From the NCBI RefSeq assembly GCF_051380875.1, contig NZ_JBNYXW010000012.1, positions 62,001 through 126,000 on the forward strand: a stretch of 64,000 bases of DNA. Reading direction: 5' to 3'. Positions 8,675 through 17,039 of this stretch are shown piece after piece. Source of the stretch: Janthinobacterium sp051380875. GTDB lineage: Bacteria; Pseudomonadota; Gammaproteobacteria; Burkholderiales; Burkholderiaceae_D. Position 1 is the stretch's first letter, and each line of letters begins with the position of its first letter. Position numbers and translations under genes: made by a program. Below the pieces are notes generated by a model that was given only the letters and a program-made list of their open reading frames with translations, had not been told where the DNA came from and ran no database searches.

Positions 8675-9565
8675 ATGGATACCTTGCGCAGCATGCGCGT
8701 GTTTCGCGCCGTGGTGGAACTGGAGAGTTTTGTGCGCGCTAGCGAGCGTCTGGACCTGTCTCCGGCCATGGTCAGCAAGCACGTGATGCACCTGGAGCGC
8801 CACCTGGGCGCGCGCCTGCTGAACCGCAGCAGCCGCCACCTGAGCCTGACGGAAATCGGTAAGGTGTATTTCGAACAGTGCCGCGAGATGCTCGACAATC
8901 TCGACGAGGTGGAAGCGACCGTAGGCCGCACGACGGTGGTGCCGCGCGGCATGCTGCGCCTGAGCGCGCCCGTCTGGTTCGCCAACGCCATCTTTACGCG
9001 CACCCTGGCCGCCTACCGCGAACGCTACCCGGAAGTTACTTTCGATATCGACTTGAGCGGACGCGTGGTCAACCTGGTGGAAGAAGGGTTTGACCTGGCC
9101 TTGCGCGTGAGCCAGGCGCCATCGCCCAGTCTGATCGCGCGGCCCATCGGCAGCATCGCCTTTCATCTGGTGGCCGCACCGGCCTACCTGGCGCGCGCGG
9201 GTCACCCTTTGGTGCCGCAGGCGCTGGCGCAGCACGCCATGATCAGCTACTCATTGTTGTCAAACGGCAACGAATTGACCTTCGACGGGTCGCAGGGGCG
9301 CGACACGGTGAAGTTCGCCCCCGTGCTGCAATGCAATAACGAAAGCCTGCTGCACGCCGCTGCGCTCGATGGCATGGGCGTCGCCCTGCTGCCGTCGTGG
9401 CAGACGGATGGCGACTTGGCGGCGGGGCGGCTGGTGCGCCTGTTCGATGGCTACCAGCTGGCCGGCGGCAGCGTGTATGCCGTCTACACCAGCCGGCGCT
9501 ACCTGTCGTCGAAAGTGCGCACCTTCATCGATTTCCTTGCCGAGGAAGCGCGCCTGGAAAGCTGA
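8675..9565 (+). CDS. LysR family transcriptional regulator
   Basis: 296 residues. The N-terminal winged HTH (LRSMRVFRAVVELESFVRASERLDLSPAMVSKHVMHLERHLGARLLNRSSR) has the classic LysR pattern. It is followed by a periplasmic-binding-protein-like effector domain, with DIDLSGRVVNLVEEGFDLALRVSQAPSPSLIARPIG typical of the LTTR subgroup that regulates single oxidoreductase-type targets. ATG 8675 is preferred over the upstream TTG because it gives the usual MDTLRSM start. It is divergent from the dioxygenase gene, the likely target. Effector unknown. Confidence 0.93.
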   Translation: MDTLRSMRVFRAVVELESFVRASERLDLSPAMVSKHVMHLERHLGARLLNRSSRHLSLTEIGKVYFEQCREMLDNLDEVEATVGRTTVVPRGMLRLSAPVWFANAIFTRTLAAYRERYPEVTFDIDLSGRVVNLVEEGFDLALRVSQAPSPSLIARPIGSIAFHLVAAPAYLARAGHPLVPQALAQHAMISYSLLSNGNELTFDGSQGRDTVKFAPVLQCNNESLLHAAALDGMGVALLPSWQTDGDLAAGRLVRLFDGYQLAGGSVYAVYTSRRYLSSKVRTFIDFLAEEARLES

Positions 9566-9682
9566 CGGCGCCGGCGCTGGCGTTTGCCGCACGGCGCCGC
9601 GTGCGTATAATGATTCGCTTTTGCCATCCCCGCCTTTAACGCCACGCTCCCGCGTCGCGCCATCGCACTCAAGCCAGCCGCC

Positions 9683-11251
9683 ATGATGCCTGTTCCCCTC
9701 GTCCTGACTGTTGCCACGCGCACCATGCTGCTGTGCGCCCTGGCCATGCCGGCGTGCGCGCAGGAAGGCGCTGATGTGGGCGGCAGCGCGGCGGCCGTTG
9801 CCGACGGCATCAGGCATGGCGACCTGTCCACCGAACTGGCGCAGGGCGGCCAGCGCAGCGTGCGCGGCGCCCTGTCGTATGGCCAGGGCAGCATGGTGCT
9901 CGACGCGGCGATGGATGAGCAGCGCAATGGCAATTACCGCGATGGCAGCGTGTTCCAGCGGCGCGGCGTCAACGGCGGCGCGGAGTGGAAACTGCGCCAG
10001 GGCCGCTTCGGCTTCACTGTCGAGCAGATGAGGCAAGATACGCGCTACCCGGCGCCAGAGGCGCCCTACCTGGCCCTGCTGGCGGCGCGCCCGGAAGACC
10101 TGTACCGCTATGAAGTGCAGCGTGCCAGCGCCTTCGTGCAGCGCTATGTGGGTAATTTTGAATTGGGCGTGGAACTGTCGCAGCGGGAAAAACACGCTGC
10201 GGCCCAGTATGCGGGCGCGGCAGGCAGCGCCGAGTCGTCCTACCGCAGCGGCCGCCTGCAACTGTCGCCCCGCGTGCGCCATTACGGCAAGGTGGGCGGC
10301 GTGGGCACGGATACGGAAGTGGGCCTGGACCTGATGCAGTGGGAGCGGCGCTCGGGCGGCGGCATACTGCGGCGCGATGGTGACGGGCAGCGGCGCCAGT
10401 TTTCACGCGCGCTGCTGCTGCGCGAAGAACTGGCCTTTGGCGGCTGGCTGGCGCCGCGCCTGCTGCTGGGGCTGCGGCATGAACAGATCGAGCTCGATCC
10501 GGCCGACATGCCGCCCGGTGGCAGTGATTGGGAAAACCAGAACGCCTGGAATGTGCAGGCCAGCGTGCTGCTGCGCCCGCAGCTGAGCGTGTACGTCAGC
10601 ACCACGCGCAGCTACCGTATCGATGACGATGGCTATACCAGCGCCGGTTACCGTCCGCTGGCAGGGCAGGTGCGGCGCGAAACGGAGCTCGGCGCCACCT
10701 ACGGCGATAGCGCCCGCAGCGCCTCCGTGCGCGTCTTCAGCGAACGCCTGAGCAACCAGATCGTCTTCGACCAGAGCCTGGGCCAGCTGGGCTTCGCCGG
10801 CAACCTGGATCCGTCGCGGCGCGACGGCATCGCCATCGAGGCCAGCGTGGCCATCGCGCCTGCGTGGCGCCTCGACGCGCAAGTGCGGCAGGTGCATGCG
10901 CGCTATGACGATTACGCCTACCACGGTCCGGATATCGCGCTGGTGCCGAAAACCCTGGCCACCGTGCACCTGTACTGGACGGCGCCGGGCGGCGCCAGTG
11001 TTGATGCCGGCGTGCAGTGGCTGCGCGCCCTGCGCTATGGCCCGGATTTTGACAATAGCTGCCTGGCGCAAGTGCCCGCGTTTGCCACACTGGACGGGCG
11101 CTACGTGCGCAAGCTGGGCGCCTGGGAACTGGAACTGGCCGGCAGCAACCTGGCCAACCGCCGCCACTACGGCGATGCGCCGGGCTGCCGTTCCAGCATT
11201 TACCAGAAGGACGCGCGCCAGCTGCGCGTCTCGGCGCGCTACCATTTCTGA
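9683..11251 (+). CDS. TonB-dependent receptor-like barrel lacking the plug domain
   Basis: 522 residues beginning with a signal peptide (TMLLCALAMPACAQ) that leads directly into beta-barrel sequence: alternating hydrophobic strands, aromatic girdles, and a C-terminal strand ending in RVSARYHF, whose final Phe is the BAM recognition feature. The C-terminal half (LDARYVRK-like segments, YGPDFDNSCLAQVP, GDAPGCRSSIYQKD) resembles the barrel of BtuB-like TonB-dependent receptors. The roughly 130-residue plug and the TonB box that should precede it are absent, and the 117 bp upstream do not encode them. It could be a decayed transporter or a plug-free porin-like barrel. No cobalamin riboswitch was seen upstream. 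Confidence 0.75.
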   Translation: MMPVPLVLTVATRTMLLCALAMPACAQEGADVGGSAAAVADGIRHGDLSTELAQGGQRSVRGALSYGQGSMVLDAAMDEQRNGNYRDGSVFQRRGVNGGAEWKLRQGRFGFTVEQMRQDTRYPAPEAPYLALLAARPEDLYRYEVQRASAFVQRYVGNFELGVELSQREKHAAAQYAGAAGSAESSYRSGRLQLSPRVRHYGKVGGVGTDTEVGLDLMQWERRSGGGILRRDGDGQRRQFSRALLLREELAFGGWLAPRLLLGLRHEQIELDPADMPPGGSDWENQNAWNVQASVLLRPQLSVYVSTTRSYRIDDDGYTSAGYRPLAGQVRRETELGATYGDSARSASVRVFSERLSNQIVFDQSLGQLGFAGNLDPSRRDGIAIEASVAIAPAWRLDAQVRQVHARYDDYAYHGPDIALVPKTLATVHLYWTAPGGASVDAGVQWLRALRYGPDFDNSCLAQVPAFATLDGRYVRKLGAWELELAGSNLANRRHYGDAPGCRSSIYQKDARQLRVSARYHF

Positions 11252-11308
11252 TGCATTCGCGCGGCGGCGCTGAGGTGGAGCTTAATTGGGGCTTAATCGG
11301 CGACGTCT

Positions 11309-11332
11309 GGCGCAAGGAAACGCGCCTTTTTT
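11309..11332 (+). terminator. Probable Rho-independent terminator
   Basis: A 5-bp G+C arm pair, GGCGC and GCGCC, with an 8-nt loop is followed by six T residues, 58 bp beyond the end of the barrel gene and ahead of dsbA. The stem is short, so termination may be partial. Confidence 0.5.
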
Positions 11333-11408
11333 CTATCCGGGGCCCGATGGACGGCGCAAAAAGTGGTAATCTCGCCTCGTTCTCGACTATTTATCATGAA
11401 GGATTATC

Positions 11409-12080
11409 ATGCGTTTTCTGCGTTTCTTGCGTCCCCTGCTCGCCGCCGTCACCCTGGTGGCTGCCACCGGCGGCGCCATGGCGGCCGATACCGGCTTTAC
11501 CACGCTATCCACGCCAGTGCGTACGGACACGGGCAAGAAGGTGGAAGTGGTGGAGTATTTCATGTATTCCTGCCCGCATTGCTATGCGCTCGATCCGTTG
11601 ATGCACGACTGGGTCAAGAAGCAGGGCGACAAGATCGCCTTCCGCCGCATCCACCTGGCGTTCTCCGGCCCGAAAGATCCGCAGGCGAAGGCCTACATCA
11701 CGCTGGAGGCGATGGGCCAGCTGGAGCAGTTCCACGACAAGATCTTCCGCGCCATCCACGTCGAGCGCAACCGCCTGAACCGCGATGACGCCATCCTCGA
11801 CCTGCTGGTGAAGAATGGCATCGACAAGGCAAAATACCTGGAAATGTTCAACTCCTTCGGCGTGCAGACCAAGCTCAAACGCAATGAACAGCTGATCACC
11901 GCCAGCAAGATCGACAGCGCGCCGACCATCGTCATCGATGGCCGCTTCGTGACGTCGCCGGCGCAGCTGTCGCGTCCGGGCCAGTCCGAGCCGCAGACCC
12001 AGGCAGCGACCCTGCGCGTGATGGATGAACTGGTGGCGCGCACCCTGAAAGAGCGCACTCCCGCGCCAGCCAAGAAGTAA
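11409..12080 (+). CDS. dsbA: Thiol:disulfide interchange protein DsbA
   Basis: 223-residue periplasmic oxidase that introduces disulfides into exported proteins and is re-oxidised by DsbB. A signal peptide (LLAAVTLVAATGGAMA) precedes a thioredoxin fold. The active site CPHC (Cys55-Cys58) sits in EYFMYSCPHCYALDP, and the conserved cis-Pro is probably within KIDSAPTIVIDGRF. The helical insert between them is typical. AAGGATTATC precedes the ATG. A small membrane-protein gene with two cysteines starts 12 bp downstream and is probably co-transcribed. Confidence 0.95.
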   Translation: MRFLRFLRPLLAAVTLVAATGGAMAADTGFTTLSTPVRTDTGKKVEVVEYFMYSCPHCYALDPLMHDWVKKQGDKIAFRRIHLAFSGPKDPQAKAYITLEAMGQLEQFHDKIFRAIHVERNRLNRDDAILDLLVKNGIDKAKYLEMFNSFGVQTKLKRNEQLITASKIDSAPTIVIDGRFVTSPAQLSRPGQSEPQTQAATLRVMDELVARTLKERTPAPAKK

Positions 12081-12092
12081 GCGGAGATTGTC

Positions 12093-12317
12093 ATGAAACA
12101 GCTGCCATGGACTTTATGCGTGCTGGCCGTCGCCCTCGTGGCCTGGCTTTCGCTTGCCGTCGTCAATGTGGAAAACCAGCGCAATGCGCTGGCCAGCAAG
12201 GCCTGCGTGGACCCCGCGTTCAAGACCGAGGTCGATGCGAAGTGCCTGGCCAGCGTGCAGACGCGCGACCACTGGTGGCAGCACCTGACGTATGCCATGA
12301 CGCACTTCCGAAATTGA
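12093..12317 (+). CDS. Small single-pass membrane protein with CX12C and RDHWWQH motif (copy A)
   Basis: 74 residues: a short basic N-terminus, one hydrophobic helix (about 6-26), then ENQRNAL, two cysteines separated by 12 residues, and RDHWWQH near the end. A second gene at 19767-20084 encodes the same tail with the same cysteine spacing, so this is a real paralogous family and not a chance ORF. The positive-inside rule suggests that the Cys-containing tail faces the periplasm. It lies 12 bp after dsbA with its own GGAG site, and a terminator follows, so the two form an operon. I do not recognise the family. A disulfide formed by DsbA is an inference. Confidence 0.75.
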   Translation: MKQLPWTLCVLAVALVAWLSLAVVNVENQRNALASKACVDPAFKTEVDAKCLASVQTRDHWWQHLTYAMTHFRN

Positions 12318-12339
12318 GTATTGAGTGCCGCATGGACGC

Positions 12340-12364
12340 AAACCCGCCACGCGCGGGTTTTTTT
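12340..12364 (+). terminator. Rho-independent terminator after the dsbA operon
   Basis: AAACCCGC (12340-12347) and GCGGGTTT (12353-12360) form an 8-bp stem with a 5-nt loop, and the T-run continues to 12364. It sits 23 bp beyond the small membrane-protein gene. Confidence 0.9.
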
Positions 12365-12414
12365 GCGCCTGCAAATTGCGGTTATCATGCAGCTACAACC
12401 ACCGAGGAGAGGCA

Positions 12415-13161
12415 ATGAAGGAAGTCATTCTGATTACGGGCAGCAGTCGCGGCATCGGTGCGGCGACAGCCGTGCTGGCGGCGCGCCAGGGCTATGCCGT
12501 GTGCATCAACTATGTGCGCGATGCGCAGGCGGCCGAGGCGCTGTGTGCACGCATCACGGCCAGCGGCGGCGAGGCCATCGCGGTGCAGGCCGACGTCAGC
12601 GACGAAGCCGATGTGGAACGCCTGTTTGCTGAAGTCGATGCGCGCCTGGGGACGCTGACGGCGCTGGTCAATAATGTCGGCGTGCTGGAGCAGAAATGCC
12701 GGCTGGTCGACATTTCCATGCAGCGCATGGAGCGCGTGCTGCGCACCAACGTGATCAGCTATTTCCTGTGCTGCCAGCAAGCCGTGCGGCGCATGTCGAC
12801 GGCCTCGAAAGGGCAGGGCGGGCGCATCGTGAATGTCTCGTCGGTGGCCGCGCGCATCGGTTCGGCGGGTGAGTATATTGACTATGCGGCCTCGAAAGGC
12901 GCCGTCGACACGCTCACCATCGGCCTGGCAAAAGAGGTGGCGGGCGAAGGCATCCGCGTCAACGGCGTGCGCCCCGGCATCATCTACACGGAGATCCACG
13001 CCTCGGGCGGCGAGCCGGGAAGGGTGGCGCGCCTGGAGTCTGGCGTGCCGATGCAGCGCGGCGGCCAGCCGGAAGAGGTGGCGGACGCCATCTTGTACCT
13101 GCTGGGGCCCGGCGCGACGTATGTCACGGGCAGCATCCTCGACGTGGCCGGCGGGCGCTAG
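12415..13161 (+). CDS. SDR family oxidoreductase
   Basis: 248-residue classical short-chain dehydrogenase/reductase. It has TGSSRGIGAAT for NAD(P) binding, NNVGVL after the fourth strand, a Ser in VNVSSVAARIG, and the catalytic YAASK. The end of the protein (ATYVTGSILDVAGGR) is the usual SDR C-terminus. ATG 12415 follows GAGGAGAGGCA, a strong ribosome site, and starts the Rossmann strand directly. It resembles glucose 1-dehydrogenase/YgfF-type SDRs, but the substrate cannot be assigned. It is convergent with the efflux operon, with four bases between the stops. Confidence 0.88.
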   Translation: MKEVILITGSSRGIGAATAVLAARQGYAVCINYVRDAQAAEALCARITASGGEAIAVQADVSDEADVERLFAEVDARLGTLTALVNNVGVLEQKCRLVDISMQRMERVLRTNVISYFLCCQQAVRRMSTASKGQGGRIVNVSSVAARIGSAGEYIDYAASKGAVDTLTIGLAKEVAGEGIRVNGVRPGIIYTEIHASGGEPGRVARLESGVPMQRGGQPEEVADAILYLLGPGATYVTGSILDVAGGR

Positions 13162-13165
13162 ATTT

Positions 13166-14065
13166 CTACGCCTTGGCCGGCGCCGCTGGGGTGGCCTTGA
13201 CCGTCGCCGAATGGGGTGTCACCACCACGGTGCAGGTGGTGCCGGCCACCAGCACCTGGTTCTTGTTTTGCTGGTCGATGTGGATGCGCACGGGGACGCG
13301 CTGTGCCAGGCGCACCCAGTTGAAGGTGGGGTTGACGTCGGCCAGCAGTTCGCGGCCCGTGGTGGCGTCGCGGTCGGTGATGCCGCGCGCGATGCTCTCG
13401 ATGTGGCCGTGCAGGGTGCCGCCGCTCATCAGCTTCATTTCTGCCTTGTCGTCCTGCGCCAGCATGCCCAGCTTGGTCTCTTCGAAGTAGCCGACGACGT
13501 AGTACGAGGCGCTGTCGATGACGGCCAGCTTGGGCGCGCCGACGGCGGCGAAGTCGCCCTTGTGCACGTTCAGGTTCGTCACGTAGCCGCTGACGGGCGC
13601 ACGCACGGTGGTGCGCTCCAGGTTCAGCTGCGCCAGCGCGCGGACTGCCTGCGCTGCCTGCACTTGCGAGGTGGCCGAGGTGGCGGCAAAGGCGGCGCTT
13701 TCGCGGCTTTCCGTGGAGATGATGCTGGCGTCGAGGCCGGCGCGGCGCTGCGCTTCCTTGCTGCGGCGGCCCTGCTCCGTCCTTTGCGCGGCCAGCACGG
13801 CGTCGGCCTGGGCCAGCGCGCTGACATAGCGTTCCTTGTCGACGACGAACAGGATGTCGCCCTTTTGCACCACCTGGTTGTCGCGCACCAGCACGTCCGT
13901 GACGGTGCCGGCCACGTCGGCGCTGATGTTGATGATATCGGCCTTGATGCGGCCGTCGCGCGTCCATGGCGATGCCATGTAGCGGTCCCAGACGGTCTTG
14001 CCTATCCAGAGCGCTGCGGCCAATAGCAGCACGGTGATTGCGTAGCGGGTCAGTTTGGTTACCAT
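13166..14065 (-). CDS. Membrane fusion protein of an aromatic-acid-type efflux system (AaeA-like, HlyD family)
   Basis: 299-residue periplasmic adaptor. It has an N-terminal membrane anchor (YAITVLLLAAALWIGKTVW), then the lipoyl half-motif IKADIINISADVAGTVTDVLVRDNQVVQKGDILFVVD. A helical hairpin (about 85-145) with ALAQADAVLAAQ repeats follows, and the second half lipoyl RTTVRAPVSGYVTNLNVHKGDF. DGRIKADI is shared with AaeA/EmrA-type partners of FUSC permeases. It is the last gene of the five-gene minus-strand operon and would link the FUSC inner-membrane protein to the outer-membrane factor at 17040-18452. Confidence 0.88.
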   Translation of the reverse strand: MVTKLTRYAITVLLLAAALWIGKTVWDRYMASPWTRDGRIKADIINISADVAGTVTDVLVRDNQVVQKGDILFVVDKERYVSALAQADAVLAAQRTEQGRRSKEAQRRAGLDASIISTESRESAAFAATSATSQVQAAQAVRALAQLNLERTTVRAPVSGYVTNLNVHKGDFAAVGAPKLAVIDSASYYVVGYFEETKLGMLAQDDKAEMKLMSGGTLHGHIESIARGITDRDATTGRELLADVNPTFNWVRLAQRVPVRIHIDQQNKNQVLVAGTTCTVVVTPHSATVKATPAAPAKA

Positions 14066-14105
14066 GTCGGCAGCCCTTCCTTGATCAGAATGAACAGTTT
14101 TTTAA

Positions 14106-14306
14106 TTATTTATACAGCGACAGGGCCAGCGCGCCAAAGATGGCGATGAAGATGCACAGGCGCGCCAGCGATGGATGCCACACCATGCGGTATACGCCCA
14201 GCCAGCCCAGCACGCGGTCGAGCAGGGTTTGCAGGCCGATGCTGAGAATGAACAGGGGCAGCAGGGTAGGTATCAAGATACCGAACAGGGCGAATTCACG
14301 CGGCAT
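14106..14306 (-). CDS. DUF1656 small membrane protein (AaeX-like)
   Basis: 66 residues with two hydrophobic helices (LIPTLLPLFILSIGLQTLL and LARLCIFIAIFGALALSLY), matching the DUF1656 proteins that accompany FUSC/MFP efflux pairs. Its start overlaps the end of the FUSC gene by 11 bp, which supports translational coupling. Function is not known beyond association with the pump. Confidence 0.85.
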   Translation of the reverse strand: MPREFALFGILIPTLLPLFILSIGLQTLLDRVLGWLGVYRMVWHPSLARLCIFIAIFGALALSLYK

Positions 14307-16449
14307 GGTGGTCTCCGGCGCCAGGCGCCATATGGTCGAGTAATGAAGTGTAGATCGAGTGCAGGTCGGTCAGCGCCGTTTGCAGGCGCGCGCTGCGCTC
14401 GGGCGACGTATCGGCCTCAGCCTGGGCTGCGCGCACCACGGTGCCCGCCTGCAAGGTGGCGACCAGCGCCGCCTGCAATTGCGTATCGCCGCGCGTGCGC
14501 AGCCAGGCGGCGATGCCGTCCACGCATTGCTGCAGCGCGTGCGGCGTGGCGCCTGGCCGGGCGCTGGCGATCAGTTCGCGCAGTTCGATCACCGAGTGGC
14601 CGATTTCCAGCAGGGTCAAGGCCTGGCGCACGACGGTGCGCGTGGCCTCGCCCGGCGCCGGGCCCGCCGCTGCATTGAGCTGGCTGAGCAAATCGCGCAC
14701 GCGGTTGTCGAAGCGGTGCTTGATTCGCCGGGCCGGCGCCGTGCACGCATGCAGCGCTTCGCGCCACAGGGCCGGGCCGATATGGTCCTTGTGGCCCATG
14801 GTGTGTTCGGGCAGGATCACGGCAAACACCACGGCGGCCAGCATCAGGCCGACGATCAGCGCCATGCCCATGTTCAAAAAGGCGGCGCCATCCAGATGCA
14901 TTACGTTGGTCGGCGCCATCTGCGTGACGAAGGTCGAGATGCCCAGGCCCACGCCGAGCTTGGCGGGATTGGTCATCAGGTACAGGCCGATGGCCAGGAA
15001 CGGCGCAAAACTGAGCATCAGCATGGGGAAACCGTCGCCGTGCACCAGCACGAAATACAGGCAGATCAGCGACAGCGGCATGGCGAACAAAAAGCCCGTC
15101 AGAACCTGGCGTATCATCACGATGGGGCGCGGCGCGGATGAGGCCAGCGCGGTGAAGATGGCCGCCATCAGCATCGCCGTGCTGGCGTAGGGCCAAGCCA
15201 GGAAGTAGGCGCCCAGGGCCAGCAGACCCAGGCAGATGGCCGCGCGCACGCCGCTGGCGATCACCAGCGCGGGCGGCGTCTTTGGTGCATACGCTTGCGG
15301 CGTGCTGATCTCCAGGGGCGTATCGTGGGCCAGGCTGAAATACACTTCGTGAAAGCGGCTCATGTCGCGCGCAAAGCGTTCCAGCAGCTCGCAGACGGTG
15401 TCGAAATCGATGCGCTGGGCATGCGCGACTTGTGCCGTATCAATCTCCGCGCGCGCCAGCGCCAGCGCCGCTTGCAGGTGCTGCTGCATGGTGTCGAGCG
15501 AGCCTTGCGACGGCGTCGCCTGCAGCGCTTCGGCGACGATGGCGTACAGGGGCGCGCAGGCTTGCATCACCTGCATACTTTGTGTTTTGCCGTCGAGCTG
15601 CAGGCGGTCGAACAGGCGGTGGAAGGTGTAGAAGGTGGTCAGCGCCGTCATGAAGGTGGCGTTGAAGGCGTGCAGCTTGCGGTTTTGCGCGCGCGCGTGG
15701 CCCACCGCGCTGGTCACTTCAAACAGGGCGGCCGAGCGGCCCAGTTCCAGCGCCGCCACGTCGGCGGCAAACTGCAAATGCGTCAATTCCACCTGCGCCG
15801 GTGTGAGCTTTTGCTGCAGCACGTCCTGGCAGAAGGTGAGGAGTTTTCCGTAGCGAGCCTGCACCGTGCGCATCACTTGCGTGCCCTGGTGGCGCGGCAG
15901 CAGCACACTGGAGACGGCAGCCGAGCAGATGATGCCCAGGCCCACTTCGGCCACGCGCGTGACGGCCAGCGCAAACACTTGTGTCGGCTGCTCGATGGCG
16001 GGCAGCACGATCATGCAGGCCGTGTAGCCAGCCAGCACGTACACATACGATTGCGCGTTGCGGTGCAGCGCCGAGCCGCTGGTGCACAGACCCACCCACA
16101 GGGCCAGGCCGGCAAACAGCAGCACCGGCTGCTGTGGAAACAGGCCGATCAGGGTCAGCGCGGCGGTGCATCCGAGCAGGGTGCCGCATAAACGGTAAAA
16201 GCTTTTTTCCAGCACCATGCCGCTGCTGGGCATGGCCAGGATGACGGTGGTGGTCATGGCCGTGCTGGGCGAATCGAGGCCCAGGCGGTAAGCCAGCCAC
16301 AGGGCGCAGAAGGCGGCGATCAGGTTCTTGCCGACGTAGATCCAGCGTTCGCCTTCCGTCTTGCGCCAGTCTTGCAGCGCCAGCGCCAGCCAGTGGGCCG
16401 CCCGGGGCAGGGCGCCGTGCGTAGGTGTTGTTGCTGTGGCTGGCGTCAT
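14296..16449 (-). CDS. FUSC family inner-membrane efflux protein (AaeB-like)
   Basis: 717-residue protein with two blocks of about five or six membrane helices (about 35-180 and 400-530), each followed by a soluble helical segment; this duplicated arrangement is typical of fusaric acid/p-hydroxybenzoate exporters. DSPSTAMTTTVILAMPSSGMVLEKSFYRLCGTLLG is a FUSC hallmark block. In AaeAB-type pumps it expels aromatic carboxylic acids using the proton gradient. It starts 10 bp after the MarR gene stop and overlaps the DUF1656 gene. The substrate here is inferred by family only. Confidence 0.9.
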   Translation of the reverse strand: MTPATATTPTHGALPRAAHWLALALQDWRKTEGERWIYVGKNLIAAFCALWLAYRLGLDSPSTAMTTTVILAMPSSGMVLEKSFYRLCGTLLGCTAALTLIGLFPQQPVLLFAGLALWVGLCTSGSALHRNAQSYVYVLAGYTACMIVLPAIEQPTQVFALAVTRVAEVGLGIICSAAVSSVLLPRHQGTQVMRTVQARYGKLLTFCQDVLQQKLTPAQVELTHLQFAADVAALELGRSAALFEVTSAVGHARAQNRKLHAFNATFMTALTTFYTFHRLFDRLQLDGKTQSMQVMQACAPLYAIVAEALQATPSQGSLDTMQQHLQAALALARAEIDTAQVAHAQRIDFDTVCELLERFARDMSRFHEVYFSLAHDTPLEISTPQAYAPKTPPALVIASGVRAAICLGLLALGAYFLAWPYASTAMLMAAIFTALASSAPRPIVMIRQVLTGFLFAMPLSLICLYFVLVHGDGFPMLMLSFAPFLAIGLYLMTNPAKLGVGLGISTFVTQMAPTNVMHLDGAAFLNMGMALIVGLMLAAVVFAVILPEHTMGHKDHIGPALWREALHACTAPARRIKHRFDNRVRDLLSQLNAAAGPAPGEATRTVVRQALTLLEIGHSVIELRELIASARPGATPHALQQCVDGIAAWLRTRGDTQLQAALVATLQAGTVVRAAQAEADTSPERSARLQTALTDLHSIYTSLLDHMAPGAGDHHAA

Positions 16450-16459
16450 CGATAGGCTA

Positions 16460-16966
16460 TCAGTTCTGGTTGTTGAGATTGTTCAGGTTGCGCAACTGGC
16501 GCACGTACAGCTTGTCGAGCACTTGCAGTTCTTCTTGCGTAAAACCTTCGTACAGGGACGCGGTTTCCTGGTACACGTCCGGCAGCGCCGTTTCGATCAG
16601 CGTGCGGCCCTTGTCGGTCAGCGAAATCATCACCGAGCGGCGGTCGCCGGGGCGCGTGCCGCGCAGGATCAGACCCCGCGTTTCCAGGTCGTTGCACACG
16701 CGCGTCAGGTTGGCCGGCTTTTCATGGGAAGCCATGCCCAGGGTGCAGGCGTTCGAGGCTTCGTCGTCCGTGCCGTACAGCACGGCCAGCACCATGTAGC
16801 TGGCATCGACCAGGTCGTGCTTTTTCAGCGCGGCGTTGGTCAGGTCCTTCATGCCTTTTTGAATGTGGTACGTCATGCGCAACAGGCGCATCAGTTCCAT
16901 GGGGAACTCTGGCATGCGCGTGCGGATATGTTGCAGCCGCTTGGAGGTGGCGTCAAAAGCGGTCAT
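16460..16966 (-). CDS. MarR family transcriptional regulator of the efflux operon
   Basis: 168 residues with a winged HTH: NLTRVCNDLETRGLILRGTRPGDRRSVMISLTDKGRTLIETA is the recognition helix and wing of MarR proteins. ATG 16966 is chosen because AAGGA lies 7 nt upstream; an ATG five codons earlier has a worse-spaced site. The gene lies inside the efflux operon, between the outer-membrane factor and FUSC genes, so the regulator is probably made from the transcript it represses. Aromatic acids are plausible ligands, by analogy with MarR relatives beside FUSC pumps. Confidence 0.9.
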   Translation of the reverse strand: MTAFDATSKRLQHIRTRMPEFPMELMRLLRMTYHIQKGMKDLTNAALKKHDLVDASYMVLAVLYGTDDEASNACTLGMASHEKPANLTRVCNDLETRGLILRGTRPGDRRSVMISLTDKGRTLIETALPDVYQETASLYEGFTQEELQVLDKLYVRQLRNLNNLNNQN

Positions 16967-17039
16967 GTCATAGTCCTTCATGTGTGAATGAGGCTCCGAT
17001 TGTATCTTGTTGAGCTGGCGCAACGCGAACATTGCGGAC

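Noticed and set aside
9566..9682. Cobalamin riboswitch ahead of the BtuB-like barrel gene
   Set aside because: The 117-bp interval is too short and lacks the conserved B12-box pattern.
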